DNA of 64,000 nt from Streptococcus sp. k-402 (lineage in GTDB: Bacteria > Bacillota > Bacilli > Lactobacillales > Streptococcaceae), in the NCBI RefSeq assembly GCF_013277515.1, contig NZ_VMNB01000004.1, positions 203,741 to 267,740 on the forward strand, written 5' to 3'. Numbering within the stretch: the stretch's first letter is position 1; every line of letters begins with the position of its first letter. The position numbers were made by a program, and so were the translations under genes. Under the pieces are notes generated by a model, which was given only the letters and a program-made list of their open reading frames with translations, ran no database searches and had not been told where the DNA came from. Below are positions 23,400 through 32,075 of this stretch, piece after piece.

Positions 23400-23765
23400 A
23401 TGTCCTGGACATTTGACAACAAAAAACCCATCTATTTACAGATTATGGAGAAAATCAAGCTTCAGATTGTTTCCCATACACTGGAAGCCAATCAACAACT
23501 TCCAACCGTGAGAGAGCTAGCAAGCGAGGCCGGTGTCAATCCAAACACCATCCAAAGAGCCTTGTCAGACCTTGAACGAGAAGGATTTGTCTACAGCAAG
23601 CGCACAACTGGACGATTTGTGACTGAAGATAAAGAGCTGATCGCCCAATCGCGCAAACAACTATCCGAAGAAGAATTGGAACACTTCGTTTCCTCCATGA
23701 CCCATTTTGGCTATGAAAAAGAAGAACTACCAAGCGTAGTCGGCGATTATATTAAAGGAGTTTAA
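23400..23765 (+). CDS. GntR-family transcriptional regulator (YtrA-like)
   Basis: 121 residues: a winged helix-turn-helix (PIYLQIMEKIKLQIV...LPTVRELASEAGVNPNTIQRAL) with only a short C-terminal tail, the YtrA subgroup that controls adjacent ABC transporters. The start follows GAAAGGAGACCAAG. It heads a three-gene operon with an ATPase and a permease and probably represses it. Confidence 0.92.
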   Translation: MSWTFDNKKPIYLQIMEKIKLQIVSHTLEANQQLPTVRELASEAGVNPNTIQRALSDLEREGFVYSKRTTGRFVTEDKELIAQSRKQLSEEELEHFVSSMTHFGYEKEELPSVVGDYIKGV

Positions 23766-23769
23766 GCCT

Positions 23770-24465
23770 ATGTCATTACTAGCATTTGAAAATGTATCCA
23801 AATCATATGGAGCAACACCAGCCCTTGAAAATGTTTCCCTTGAGATCCCAGCTGGAAAAATTGTTGGTCTCCTTGGCCCAAACGGCTCAGGAAAAACAAC
23901 CCTGATTAAACTAATCAATGGCCTCTTGCAACCAGATCAAGGACGTGTCCTGATCAACGACATGGATCCAAGCCCAGCAACCAAGGCTATCGTAGCTTAT
24001 TTGCCAGATACGACCTATCTCAATGAGCAAATGAAGGTCAAAGAAGCCCTAACCTACTTCAAGACCTTCTATAAAGATTTCAATCTTGAACGCGCCCATC
24101 ATCTACTTGCAGACCTGGGCATTGATGAAAATAGTCGTCTCAAGAAACTATCAAAAGGAAACAAGGAAAAGGTTCAACTGATTTTGGTTATGAGCCGTGA
24201 TGCTCGTCTCTACGTTTTGGACGAACCCATTGGTGGGGTGGATCCAGCAGCCCGTGATTATATCCTCAATACCATTATCAACAACTACTCCCCAACTTCT
24301 ACCGTTTTGATTTCTACCCACTTGATTTCTGATATCGAGCCAATCTTGGATGAAATTGTCTTCCTCAAAGACGGAAAAGTCGTCCGTCAAGGAAATGTAG
24401 ATGACATTCGCTATGAGTCAGGTGAATCCATTGACCAACTCTTCCGTCAGGAATTTAAGGCTTAA
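23770..24465 (+). CDS. ABC transporter ATP-binding protein (YtrB-like)
   Basis: 231 residues. Walker A GLLGPNGSGKTTL (about residue 33), signature LSKGNKEKVQL, Walker B LYVLDEPIGGVDP, switch histidine STHLISD. Four bases after the GntR gene. With the next gene it forms an exporter of the YtrA-YtrB type; such systems respond to cell-wall antibiotics or small peptides, but the substrate here is unknown. Confidence 0.92.
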   Translation: MSLLAFENVSKSYGATPALENVSLEIPAGKIVGLLGPNGSGKTTLIKLINGLLQPDQGRVLINDMDPSPATKAIVAYLPDTTYLNEQMKVKEALTYFKTFYKDFNLERAHHLLADLGIDENSRLKKLSKGNKEKVQLILVMSRDARLYVLDEPIGGVDPAARDYILNTIINNYSPTSTVLISTHLISDIEPILDEIVFLKDGKVVRQGNVDDIRYESGESIDQLFRQEFKA

Positions 24466-24481
24466 GCAAAGGAGATTATTT

Positions 24482-25249
24482 ATGTTTTGGAATTTAATTC
24501 GCTACGAATTTAAAAATGTTAACAAGTGGTATTTAGCCCTCTACGCAGCCGTGCTAGTCCTTTCTGCCCTTATCGGGATACAAGCACAGACCTATAACAA
24601 TCTGCCTGTCAAAGAAAGCCAACCTGTTTTACTTACTTTTCTAGCCCTCGTCTTTGGTGGCTTGATGATTACACTTGGAATTTCAACTCTTTTCTTAATC
24701 ATTAAACGCTTTAAAGGCAGTGTCTATGACCGACAAGGCTATCTGACTTTGACCTTGCCAGTTTCTGAACACCATATCATCACAACCAAACTAGTCGGTG
24801 CCTTTATCTGGTCGTTGATTAGCACTGCTGTCCTAGCTCTAAGTGCTGTTATTATTGTGACCATAACGGTTCCAGAATGGATCCCTCTTTCTTATGTGAT
24901 TACATTTGTAGAAACACATATCCCTCAGATCTTTCTTACAGGTATATCCTTCCTACTAAATACCATTTCCAGCATCCTCTGCATCTACTTGGCTATTTCC
25001 ATTGGACAGCTTTTCAATGAATACCGTACAGCACTCGCTGTTGCAGCCTACATTGGTATCCAAATCGTCATTGGATTTATTGAACTTTTCTTCAATCTTA
25101 GTTCTAATTTCTATGTCAATTCACTTGTAGGACTTAATGACCATTTCTATATGGGAGCAAGTATAAGCATTGTTGAAGAACTCATATTCATAGCTATCTT
25201 TTACCTCGGAACCTACTACATCTTGAGAAATAAGGTTAATTTGCAATAA
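24482..25249 (+). CDS. ABC transporter permease
   Basis: 255 residues from ATG 24482 (MFWNLIRYEFK), which AAAGGAGATTATTT serves; upstream in-frame sequence is inside the ATPase gene in another frame. Six hydrophobic segments arranged as in ABC-2 permeases (for example ALYAAVLVLSALIG and ISSILCIYLAISIG). Partner of the preceding ATPase. Confidence 0.88.
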   Translation: MFWNLIRYEFKNVNKWYLALYAAVLVLSALIGIQAQTYNNLPVKESQPVLLTFLALVFGGLMITLGISTLFLIIKRFKGSVYDRQGYLTLTLPVSEHHIITTKLVGAFIWSLISTAVLALSAVIIVTITVPEWIPLSYVITFVETHIPQIFLTGISFLLNTISSILCIYLAISIGQLFNEYRTALAVAAYIGIQIVIGFIELFFNLSSNFYVNSLVGLNDHFYMGASISIVEELIFIAIFYLGTYYILRNKVNLQ

Positions 25250-25255
25250 AAAATG

Positions 25256-25279
25256 CCCAGCTAAAAAGCTGGGTTTTGA
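25256..25279. terminator. Terminator between the ABC permease and lrgB
   Basis: CCCAGCT (25256-25262) / AGCTGGG (25267-25273) with TTTTG after it on plus and an A-run before it, so it can serve both convergent genes. Confidence 0.75.
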
Positions 25280-25280
25280 T

Positions 25281-25976
25281 TTAACTCAATATCAAACCGG
25301 CTACAATAGGGCTGACAAAGACATAGAGAATACCGGTGACACCGATAGCCAAACCACCCATGGCTCCTGCTACAGAGCCGTATCGGAAGGCTGTGCCTGT
25401 TCCGACTGCGTGGCCTGTTCCTCCAAGGGAAAGACCAACAGCTACTGGGTCGTCAATTTTCAACCACTTCAAAAGGGTTGGGCCGATGACACTGGTTAAA
25501 ATTCCAGTCGCCACTACAACCACCAAGGTCACAGTCGTCAGACCTTGCAATTTTTCTGTGATTCCCACTGCCATAGCAGTTGTTACTGACTTGGGAAAGA
25601 GAGAAATGGCTAGGAAAAAGTCCATGCCAAAAATTTTCGCCACAAGTGCTGTGAAAGAGGTATTGACCACTACCGCTAACAGACTACCAAAGAGAATACT
25701 GCGAGCATGGTGCTTCATCAGATGAAAACTCTTATAAAGCGGAATCCCCAGAGCCACGGTCGACGGAACAATCAAGTTGTTCAGATAAACCCCACCTTGG
25801 TAGTAATCTTGGTAAGAAATACCCGTCACTTTTAGAAAGATGATAATGAAAACAGCTGACAAAAGCAAGGGCGTTGTCAATGGATGGGGAAAACGTCTGT
25901 AAATCAGCATTCCCACTAGATAAGCTAGGATTGACAGGGCAAGCCCAAACAGGGGATTGGAAACAAATTCACTCAT
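25281..25976 (-). CDS. lrgB: Antiholin-like membrane protein LrgB
   Basis: 231 residues with about seven to eight hydrophobic segments and the conserved LrgB/CidB features PKSVTTAMAVGI and LGGTGHAVGTGTA. LrgAB and CidAB families modulate murein hydrolase activity and lysis and have been linked to pyruvate or glycolate transport. It overlaps lrgA by four bases. Confidence 0.9.
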   Translation of the reverse strand: MSEFVSNPLFGLALSILAYLVGMLIYRRFPHPLTTPLLLSAVFIIIFLKVTGISYQDYYQGGVYLNNLIVPSTVALGIPLYKSFHLMKHHARSILFGSLLAVVVNTSFTALVAKIFGMDFFLAISLFPKSVTTAMAVGITEKLQGLTTVTLVVVVATGILTSVIGPTLLKWLKIDDPVAVGLSLGGTGHAVGTGTAFRYGSVAGAMGGLAIGVTGILYVFVSPIVAGLILS

Positions 25977-26347
25977 TTGGCATCTCCTTTCTCATAATCT
26001 CCCTCAAACCGTCTCTTGATAAACTGAACCACCAAAGCAATGAGGATAATATTGATAACAGCTGCAAAAAAGACAATCAAAACAATGGGCAAAAGATAGG
26101 GAGCAATCACATCAAACTTTTCCATGATTCCCACTGCTGGCGGCAAAAAGAGAATGGTCATATTGGCCAGCAAGAAATTCCCCACCATGTTGACATGTCT
26201 GGTTCTCAGCCACTTGAATTGTAGGGCTAGAAAGAGAATAATCAAACCGATAATACTGCCTGGGATAGGCAAATGAAAGAAACTGGAAATCCCCTCTCCG
26301 ATTAGAGAAATCACAAAGAGAATCATTAATTGAACATATAATTTCAT
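25973..26347 (-). CDS. lrgA: Holin/antiholin-like protein LrgA/CidA
   Basis: 124 residues from ATG 26347 (MKLYVQLMILF), with GTGGAGTTTAGG before it; an ATG ten codons earlier is open but poorly placed. Four hydrophobic segments; the family signature PIPGSIIGLIILF is present. First gene of the lrgAB pair. Confidence 0.9.
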   Translation of the reverse strand: MKLYVQLMILFVISLIGEGISSFFHLPIPGSIIGLIILFLALQFKWLRTRHVNMVGNFLLANMTILFLPPAVGIMEKFDVIAPYLLPIVLIVFFAAVINIILIALVVQFIKRRFEGDYEKGDAK

Positions 26348-26512
26348 CCTAAACTCCACGAAATAGACTTCTTGCATACCAGTTTACTCTTTTTTCAGAA
26401 AATTTCAAGGAAATGCACAAGAGTCATTAAAAATTAGAGAGGAAAGGGGATACAAACAATTCTTGACTTGTGAAAACAGTGTAATTTAGGATAAAATATT
26501 CCAGCGTCCTTC

Positions 26513-26556
26513 TTGCCAGTATCCTTGAAAAGTAGTATAATTATTGCATGCGCAAT
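26513..26556 (+). promoter_or_regulatory. marR promoter with operator
   Basis: TTGCCA (26513-26518), 17 bases, TATAAT (26536-26541), then ATTGCATGCGCAAT (26543-26556), an inverted repeat ATTGC/GCAAT covering the likely transcription start. Nearly the same 14-mer stands before the DUF4649-trxA pair, which points to MarR as the binder. Confidence 0.75.
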
Positions 26557-26628
26557 CATCTTGTGATGCAGAGACTGTCCGTGAATGGACTTTCCTCTAT
26601 TTACAACTCTAAAAAGAAAGGAGATACT

Positions 26629-27009
26629 ATGACCTATTTGGAAAAATGGTTTGACTTCAATCGGCGTCAGAAAGAAATCGAGACTCGCTTGGAAGAGACC
26701 ATTGCCCAGCAGAGCGAGCAAAGTCTGACCTTGAAAGAGTTCTACCTACTCTACTATCTGGACTTGGCTGAAGAAAAATCTCTACGCCAGATTGACCTGC
26801 CAGATAAGCTTCATCTGAGCCCGAGCGCTGTTTCTCGGATGGTGGCTCGCTTGGAAGCTAAAAATTGCGGTCTGCTCAGTCGTATGTGTTGCCATCAAGA
26901 TCGACGCTCTAGCTTTATCTGCCTGACAAGTGATGGACAAAAGACACTGGCCTCGCTACAAAAGGCTGTCGAAGAAAGCTTGGAAACTGGTTTGGATCTC
27001 TTGATTTGA
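26629..27009 (+). CDS. MarR-family transcriptional regulator
   Basis: 126 residues from ATG 26629 (MTYLEKWFDF), with AAAGGAGATACT before it. The winged helix is DLPDKLHLSPSAVSRMVARLE, followed by the wing with DRRSSFICLTSDGQ. Four cysteines or near neighbours (NCGLLSRMCCHQ) next to the wing could sense redox state, in keeping with control of thioredoxin; that is inference. Its operator flanks both its own promoter and the downstream unit. Confidence 0.9.
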   Translation: MTYLEKWFDFNRRQKEIETRLEETIAQQSEQSLTLKEFYLLYYLDLAEEKSLRQIDLPDKLHLSPSAVSRMVARLEAKNCGLLSRMCCHQDRRSSFICLTSDGQKTLASLQKAVEESLETGLDLLI

Positions 27010-27026
27010 GATGATTTTAGAAAAAA

Positions 27027-27077
27027 GTTGCGTGCGCAATCATTTTTCTTGACATTCTCTTTTACAAGGAGTAAAAT
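27027..27077 (+). promoter_or_regulatory. Promoter and MarR operator of the DUF4649-trxA unit
   Basis: GTTGCGTGCGCAAT (27027-27040) repeats the operator at 26543. It sits just upstream of TTGACA (27049-27054), 17 bases, TAAAAT (27072-27077). Confidence 0.75.
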
Positions 27078-27108
27078 AAAGTCATCATTAAACAAAGGAG
27101 TTTTTAAA

Positions 27109-27330
27109 ATGATTGAAATTACCTATCTAGATGCCAGCAAGAACGAAAGAACTGTGACTTTCGAATCTTATGAAGACTTTGATCGTTCGCAACAAGCTTG
27201 CCTTATCGGCGTCGCAGACTACTACCCTGTCCAAAAATTAACCTACAATGGTCATGATTTGGACTACCATGGGACTTATGGAGATGTCTTCTTCTATCTC
27301 ATGAAACAAGATTTAAGCCAATATAACTAA
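27109..27330 (+). CDS. DUF4649-type small protein
   Basis: 73 residues from ATG 27109 (MIEITYLDASKNERTV) with AAAGGAGTTTTTAAA before it. The sequence ends TYGDVFFYLMKQDLSQYN. Such small proteins lie upstream of thioredoxin in streptococci; the function is unknown. Transcribed with trxA, 15 bases away, under the MarR-type operator. Confidence 0.82.
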   Translation: MIEITYLDASKNERTVTFESYEDFDRSQQACLIGVADYYPVQKLTYNGHDLDYHGTYGDVFFYLMKQDLSQYN

Positions 27331-27345
27331 AAAAGGAGAAATACA

Positions 27346-27660
27346 ATGGCAAAAGCAATTACAGATGCAACATTCGAACAAGAAACAAAAGACGGTTTGG
27401 TCTTGGTAGACTTCTGGGCAACTTGGTGTGGTCCATGTCGTATGCAAGGTCCAATCTTGGATAAATTGTCTGAAGAACTTTCAGAAGATGTTTTGAAAAT
27501 CGTTAAAATGGACGTTGATGAAAATCCAAACACAGCTCGTGCCTTTGGAATCATGTCTATCCCAACTCTTCTCTTCAAAAAAGACGGCCAAGTTGTCAAA
27601 CAAGTTGCAGGTGTTCATACTGCAGAACAAATCAAGGCCATCGTTGCTGAATTGAGCTAA
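27346..27660 (+). CDS. trxA: Thioredoxin
   Basis: Small cytoplasmic disulfide reductase. 104 residues with the active site WATWCGPCRMQGP (cysteines about residues 29 and 32) and the cis-proline SIPTLLF. Start follows AAAAGGAGAAATACA. Reduces ribonucleotide reductase, peroxidases and methionine sulfoxide reductases. Confidence 0.97.
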   Translation: MAKAITDATFEQETKDGLVLVDFWATWCGPCRMQGPILDKLSEELSEDVLKIVKMDVDENPNTARAFGIMSIPTLLFKKDGQVVKQVAGVHTAEQIKAIVAELS

Positions 27661-27667
27661 TCACATT

Positions 27668-27699
27668 AGAGACCAAGTACTTTCTTTGGTCTCTTTTTT
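27668..27699 (+). terminator. Terminator of trxA
   Basis: AGAGACCA (27668-27675) / TGGTCTCT (27687-27694) followed by a run of T. Confidence 0.85.
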
Positions 27700-27707
27700 C
27701 TTGCCCT

Positions 27708-27835
27708 TTGCCATTTTTCAAAAAATATGCTAGACTGTAAGTAGAATATTACGATGTTTGGGACATGCCATCGCTAAAAAAAACCTCTACTTGGTATTTT
27801 TTAGCTCCCTAATGGGAGCTTTTTGCGTGCTCTGA
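27708..27835 (+). ncRNA. Structured leader of queC with terminator; candidate attenuator or riboswitch
   Basis: After TTGCCA-N17-TAGACT (27708-27736) the transcript can form GUAGA...UCUAC enclosing CGAUG...CAUCG. A rival stem CUAAAAAA(AACC)/GGU(A)UUUUUUAG would use sequence of the first stem and of the terminator foot. The terminator is AGCTCCC TAAT GGGAGCT followed by T5. Before a queuosine operon a preQ1-responsive riboswitch is the natural guess, but I could not match it to the preQ1-I or preQ1-II consensus. Confidence 0.55.
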
Positions 27836-27861
27836 ACATTTCCCATTTTGGAAGGAGTACT

Positions 27862-28515
27862 ATGAAACGTCAATCAGCCTTGGTCGTCTTTAGTGGCGGT
27901 CAAGATTCTACAACCTGCCTCTTTTGGGCTAAAGAACACTATGAAACGGTCGAAGCTGTTACCTTTGCCTACGGCCAACGCCATCATCTCGAAATTCAAG
28001 TCGCTAGAGAAATTGCTAAGGAACAGGGGATTCGCCATCACATCCTAGATATGTCTCTACTGGGACAAATCACTGAAAATGCCTTGACCTCTGATATGGA
28101 GATTGAGCAAAAAGAGGGAGAGGTTCCCAATACCTTCGTTGATGGTCGCAACCACCTCTTTCTATCCTTTGCGGCAGTTCTTGCTAAGCAACGGGGCATT
28201 ACAGACATCGTGACAGGTGTCTGCGAGACAGATTTTTCAGGCTACCCTGATTGTCGAGATGTCTTTGTCAAATCCCTCAATGTCACCCTCAACCTTGCCA
28301 TGGATTACGACTTCGTTATCCAAACACCTCTCATGTGGCTAGACAAGGCTGAAACTTGGGAATTAGCTGACAAACTCGGTGCCTTTGACTATGTTCGTGA
28401 AAAGACCTTAACCTGCTACAACGGGATTATCGGAAGTGGCTGTGGAGATTGTCCAGCCTGCCACCTACGTCAGCATGGTCTAGATGTTTATCTCTCACAG
28501 AAAGGAGAGGACTAA
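27862..28515 (+). CDS. queC: 7-cyano-7-deazaguanine synthase QueC
   Basis: Converts 7-carboxy-7-deazaguanine to preQ0 with ATP and ammonia. 217 residues from ATG 27862 ([10 protein letters not shown]), with TTGGAAGGAGTACT before it. PP-loop motif SGGQDSTTC near the N-terminus and a C-terminal zinc site ([19 protein letters not shown]). Its stop overlaps the queD start by one base. First gene of queCDEF. Confidence 0.97.
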   Translation: MKRQSALVVFSGGQDSTTCLFWAKEHYETVEAVTFAYGQRHHLEIQVAREIAKEQGIRHHILDMSLLGQITENALTSDMEIEQKEGEVPNTFVDGRNHLFLSFAAVLAKQRGITDIVTGVCETDFSGYPDCRDVFVKSLNVTLNLAMDYDFVIQTPLMWLDKAETWELADKLGAFDYVREKTLTCYNGIIGSGCGDCPACHLRQHGLDVYLSQKGED

Positions 28516-28958
28516 TGTTTTTTGCACCCAAAGAAATCAAACAGGAAACTGGGGAGTCTCTTGTCTACAATCCTCACAGAACCTTGGTATCAAAAGAATT
28601 TACCTTCGATGCTGCCCACCACCTCTTTCACTATGAGGGAAAATGCAAATCCCTGCATGGTCATACCTATCATCTGCAGATTGCTGTCAGTGGATTTTTA
28701 GATGAACGTGGCATGACCTACGATTTCGGAGACATCAAAGCGATCTACAAGAACTACTTAGAGCCCCACTTGGATCATCGCTATCTAAACGAAACTCTTC
28801 CCTATATGAACACGACTGCTGAAAATATGGTTTACTGGATTTTCCAAACCATGAACCAAGAGTTGCCAGACGAGCGCGGTCTCCGTTTGGAATACGTTCG
28901 CCTCTATGAGACTCCGACTGCCTTTGCGGAGTTTAGACGGGAGTGGTTAGATGACTAG
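28515..28958 (+). CDS. queD: 6-carboxytetrahydropterin synthase QueD
   Basis: Makes 6-carboxy-5,6,7,8-tetrahydropterin from dihydroneopterin triphosphate. 147 residues from ATG 28515. Zinc histidines lie in FDAAHHL and LHGHTYHL; the active-site block is HLDHRYLNE. Overlaps queE by eight bases. Confidence 0.96.
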   Translation: MFFAPKEIKQETGESLVYNPHRTLVSKEFTFDAAHHLFHYEGKCKSLHGHTYHLQIAVSGFLDERGMTYDFGDIKAIYKNYLEPHLDHRYLNETLPYMNTTAENMVYWIFQTMNQELPDERGLRLEYVRLYETPTAFAEFRREWLDD

Positions 28959-29667
28959 GGAACGTGTTCTCAAACTACCAGTTCTGGAAATTTTTGGCCC
29001 AACCTTTCAAGGCGAAGGTCGTGCTATCGGGCAGAAAACCATGTTTGTCCGCACTGCTGGTTGCGACTACCACTGCGACTGGTGCGATTCTGCCTTTACT
29101 TGGGATGGCTCTGAAAAACCAACTCGTATGACAGCTGACGAAGTCATTGCTGCCTTGGATAAATTGGGGAGCTACGACTATGTAACCCTGTCTGGGGGAA
29201 ATCCTGCTATCCTAGCAGCCAACATGGCTGAACTCGTCACTAAACTCAAGGAACGTGGTGTCACTCTAGCTGTTGAGACCCAAGGCTCCCGCTGGCAAAC
29301 TTGGTTGAAAGACATCGACCAAGTTACTCTCAGTCCCAAACCTCCTTCATCCAAGATGGAAGTCAACTTTGAGACCTTGGACTTTATCGTTTCCCAACTG
29401 GATCCAGACAAGGTCACCTTTAAAATCCCTGTCTTTGACGATGCCGATTTAGCCTTTGCGAAAGGCATTCAAGAACGTTACCAACCAGATGTCCTCTTCT
29501 TATCGGCTGGAAATCCTGAGCCCAAGGCCACAGGCAATATTGTCCAAGACCAACTGGACCGCCTCAAAGAACTCTGGGAACGCATCGCTGCCGACGATAG
29601 CTGGGGCAATGTCCGCGTCCTTCCTCAACTCCATACACTCCTCTACGATAACCAACGTGGTGTTTAA
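28951..29667 (+). CDS. queE: 7-carboxy-7-deazaguanine synthase QueE
   Basis: Radical SAM enzyme that contracts the pterin ring to the deazaguanine. 238 residues; the Fe-S motif is CDYHCDWCDS (CX3CX2C, about residue 39), with SGGNPA as the SAM-binding glycine motif and FGPTFQGEG at the N-terminus. Overlaps queD. Confidence 0.96.
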   Translation: MTRERVLKLPVLEIFGPTFQGEGRAIGQKTMFVRTAGCDYHCDWCDSAFTWDGSEKPTRMTADEVIAALDKLGSYDYVTLSGGNPAILAANMAELVTKLKERGVTLAVETQGSRWQTWLKDIDQVTLSPKPPSSKMEVNFETLDFIVSQLDPDKVTFKIPVFDDADLAFAKGIQERYQPDVLFLSAGNPEPKATGNIVQDQLDRLKELWERIAADDSWGNVRVLPQLHTLLYDNQRGV

Positions 29668-29685
29668 AATTAGAAAGAAAAAATC

Positions 29686-30177
29686 ATGTCACAACAAGAA
29701 GAAATGAAAAACCTAAGCCTCCTCGGCAACAAAGAAACCAACTACATTTTCGAATATCAACCAGAAGTCCTCGAATCCTTTGACAATCGTCATGTGGAAA
29801 ATGACTATTTTATCAAATTTAACTGCCCTGAATTTACCTCACTTTGCCCAATTACTGCTCAACCAGACTTTGCGACGATTTATATTTCCTACATCCCTGA
29901 CAAGCTCTGTGTTGAGTCAAAATCCCTCAAACTCTACCTCTTTAGTTACCGAAACCACGGAGATTTCCACGAAAACTGTATCAACACCATCGGGAAAGAC
30001 TTGGTCAACTTGCTAGACCCTCGCTATTTAGAAGTCTGGGGAAAATTCACTCCGCGCGGTGGCATCTCAATTGACCCCTACTACAATTACGGTAAGCCAG
30101 GAACTAAGTATGAAGGCTTGGCAGAACAACGCCTCTTCCAACACGACCTTTATCCAGAGAAAATTGATAACCGCTAA
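29686..30177 (+). CDS. queF: NADPH-dependent 7-cyano-7-deazaguanine reductase QueF
   Basis: Reduces preQ0 to preQ1, the base inserted into tRNA by Tgt. 163 residues of the short (YkvM) type. The catalytic cysteine is in [14 protein letters not shown] and the NADPH/substrate motif is [20 protein letters not shown]. Last gene of the queCDEF set; a BOX element begins right at its stop codon. Confidence 0.96.
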   Translation: MSQQEEMKNLSLLGNKETNYIFEYQPEVLESFDNRHVENDYFIKFNCPEFTSLCPITAQPDFATIYISYIPDKLCVESKSLKLYLFSYRNHGDFHENCINTIGKDLVNLLDPRYLEVWGKFTPRGGISIDPYYNYGKPGTKYEGLAEQRLFQHDLYPEKIDNR

Positions 30178-30328
30178 TACTCTTCGAAAATCTCTTCAAA
30201 CCGCGTCAACATCGCCTTGCCGTATGTATGGTTATTGACTTTGTCAGTTTCATCTACAACCTCAAAACAGTGCTTTGAGCAACCTGCGGTTAGTTTCCTA
30301 GTTTGCTCTTTGATTTTCATTGAGTATA
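30177..30328. repeat. BOX element
   Basis: A 152-base BOX repeat: ATACTCTTCGAAAATCTCTT...CGCCTTGCCGTA (boxA, reverse of the BOX-PCR primer region), a boxB-like TGTATGG...CTACAACC middle, and boxC ending TTTGATTTTCATTGAGTAT. It abuts the queF stop codon. BOX repeats are typical of pneumococcus and its near relatives. Confidence 0.9.
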
Positions 30329-30338
30329 AACAGATACG

Positions 30339-30376
30339 AAAAAGCCCTGTTCCTCAAAATGAGGAGCAAGGCTTTT
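30339..30376. terminator. Bidirectional terminator between queF and aquaporin
   Basis: AAAAAGCC..TTCCTC, loop AAAAT, GAGGA..AAGGCTTTTT; A and T runs on both sides suit both convergent genes. Confidence 0.8.
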
Positions 30377-30386
30377 TGAGTTTCAA

Positions 30387-31055
30387 TTATTCTTCTGTTC
30401 CAAGGAAGTTTTTTGCAACAAGGGCTGCAAGAACCCCACCAACGATTGGCGCAAGGATGAAAATCCAAACTTGTTGAAGAGCTGCGCCACCTACCAAGAC
30501 AGCTGGTGCCAAGCTACGAGCTGGGTTTACTGAAAGCCCAGTAATGTTCAATCCCACAAGAATCATCGCCATCAAGGACAAACCGATTACCAAACCAGCA
30601 ATCGCGCCATTTCCCTTGCTTTCTGAAGTCACAGTCATGATAACCAAGACAAACAAGAAAGTTGCGATAACTTCAAACAAGAAACCACCAAAGACAGTAA
30701 CACCGTTTGCCAAGGCATTTTCACCAAGACTTGCAGTTGACATACCTGAATTAGACAAGAGGAAGAAGACCGCAGCTGACGCAAGGAAAGCTCCAACTAC
30801 TTGTCCAAAGATGTAGTTGACAAGCTCCGAAGATGACAAACGTTTATTGACAAACATAGCAATCGAAACAGCTGGGTTCAAGTGGGCACCTGAAACAGTT
30901 CCGATTGAGTAGGCTGCAACTACGATTGCCAGACCAAAGGCAAAGGCAATCCCTAGGTGACCAAGGCCATCAAGACCATTTCCAAAAACAACAGCTCCCG
31001 TCCCAACGAACACAAGCATGAACGTACCGATTAACTCAGCAACAATTTTTTTCAT
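30387..31055 (-). CDS. Aquaporin / glycerol facilitator family channel
   Basis: 222 residues with six hydrophobic segments and both asparagine-proline-alanine loops (GAHLNPAVS and SVNPARSLAP). ATG 31055 follows AAAAGGAGAAAGAAA. The arginine after the second NPA is kept. Whether it passes water or glycerol cannot be read directly; its length without large loops is nearer the water-channel type. Confidence 0.92.
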   Translation of the reverse strand: MKKIVAELIGTFMLVFVGTGAVVFGNGLDGLGHLGIAFAFGLAIVVAAYSIGTVSGAHLNPAVSIAMFVNKRLSSSELVNYIFGQVVGAFLASAAVFFLLSNSGMSTASLGENALANGVTVFGGFLFEVIATFLFVLVIMTVTSESKGNGAIAGLVIGLSLMAMILVGLNITGLSVNPARSLAPAVLVGGAALQQVWIFILAPIVGGVLAALVAKNFLGTEE

Positions 31056-31282
31056 TTTCTTTCTCCTTTTTTCAAAAACTAGATATTAGTCTATCAAAAG
31101 AAAGAAAGGGTTTCAAGAAAATTGATTGGAAATTTTCAGGATAGAATTCTATAAAAACGGTAGCATTTATTTGAAACATTTTTTCCAAAGTTATATAATG
31201 TCAATATAGTTCTAATTAGTTATTCATTCCCTAATTTGAACTAATTTTTACAACTTTGCTGTTCTTTTATGAACGTTTGAAT

Positions 31283-31297
31283 GGTATCGTGGATACC
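31283..31297 (+). promoter_or_regulatory. Palindrome before the acetoin reductase gene
   Basis: GGTATC-GTG-GATACC, a perfect inverted repeat ending three bases before the ribosome site. It could be an operator or mask the ribosome site. The rest of the 250-base gap from 31056 holds only AT-rich sequence with plausible promoters. Confidence 0.4.
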
Positions 31298-31310
31298 AAG
31301 GAGGAAGCAT

Positions 31311-32075
31311 ATGTCTAAAGTTGCTATTGTCACAGGTGCAGGTCAAGGAATCGGTTTTGCAATCGCAAAACGATTGGTTCAAGATGGCTTTAAGGTAGGA
31401 GTCTTAGACTACAATCCCGAAACAGCTGAAAAAGCTGTTGCCGAATTATCAGCTGAAAATGCCTTTGCTGTCGTGGCCGATGTTTCGAAACAGGCCGAAG
31501 TTGCACAAGCATTTCAAAAGGTTGTTGACCATTTTGGTGATTTGAATGTTGTCGTAAATAACGCTGGTGTTGCTCCAACTACTCCTCTTGATACAATTAC
31601 TGAGGAACAATTTACACGCACTTTCGGTATCAACGTTGGTGGTGTCATTTGGGGTTCACAAGCTGCACAAGCGCAATTTAAAGCACTTGGCCACGGAGGT
31701 AAAATTATCAACGCAACCTCTCAAGCTGGTGTAGTCGGCAATCCAAATCTAACTGTTTATGGTGGGACAAAATTTGCTGTTCGTGGAATTACGCAAACAT
31801 TAGCACGTGATTTAGCAGACTCAGGCATCACTGTTAACGCCTACGCACCAGGTATTGTGAAAACACCAATGATGTACGACATCGCTCATGAAGTTGGTAA
31901 AAATGCAGGAAAAGATGACGAGTGGGGTATGCAGACATTTGCAAAAGATATTACCCTAAAACGTCTATCTGAACCAGAAGATGTGGCTGCTGCTGTCAGC
32001 TTCCTTGCAGGACCGGATTCAAACTACATTACAGGACAAACCATTATCGTTGATGGTGGTATGCAATTCCATTAA
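31311..32075 (+). CDS. (S)-acetoin / diacetyl reductase, SDR family
   Basis: Short-chain dehydrogenase, 254 residues from ATG 31311 ([20 protein letters not shown]), with AAGGAGGAAGCAT before it. NAD site [12 protein letters not shown] motif, catalytic serine in NATSQAG and YxxxK in VYGGTKFAV; it ends [13 protein letters not shown], as in acetoin reductases. Interconverts diacetyl, acetoin and 2,3-butanediol. The cofactor is probably NADH. Confidence 0.9.
   Translation: MSKVAIVTGAGQGIGFAIAKRLVQDGFKVGVLDYNPETAEKAVAELSAENAFAVVADVSKQAEVAQAFQKVVDHFGDLNVVVNNAGVAPTTPLDTITEEQFTRTFGINVGGVIWGSQAAQAQFKALGHGGKIINATSQAGVVGNPNLTVYGGTKFAVRGITQTLARDLADSGITVNAYAPGIVKTPMMYDIAHEVGKNAGKDDEWGMQTFAKDITLKRLSEPEDVAAAVSFLAGPDSNYITGQTIIVDGGMQFH

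Noticed and set aside
27743-27835. Assignment to preQ1-II riboswitch
   Set aside because: CTTGGT and a downstream ribosome site are present, but the rest of the consensus and the terminator-based layout do not fit by eye.
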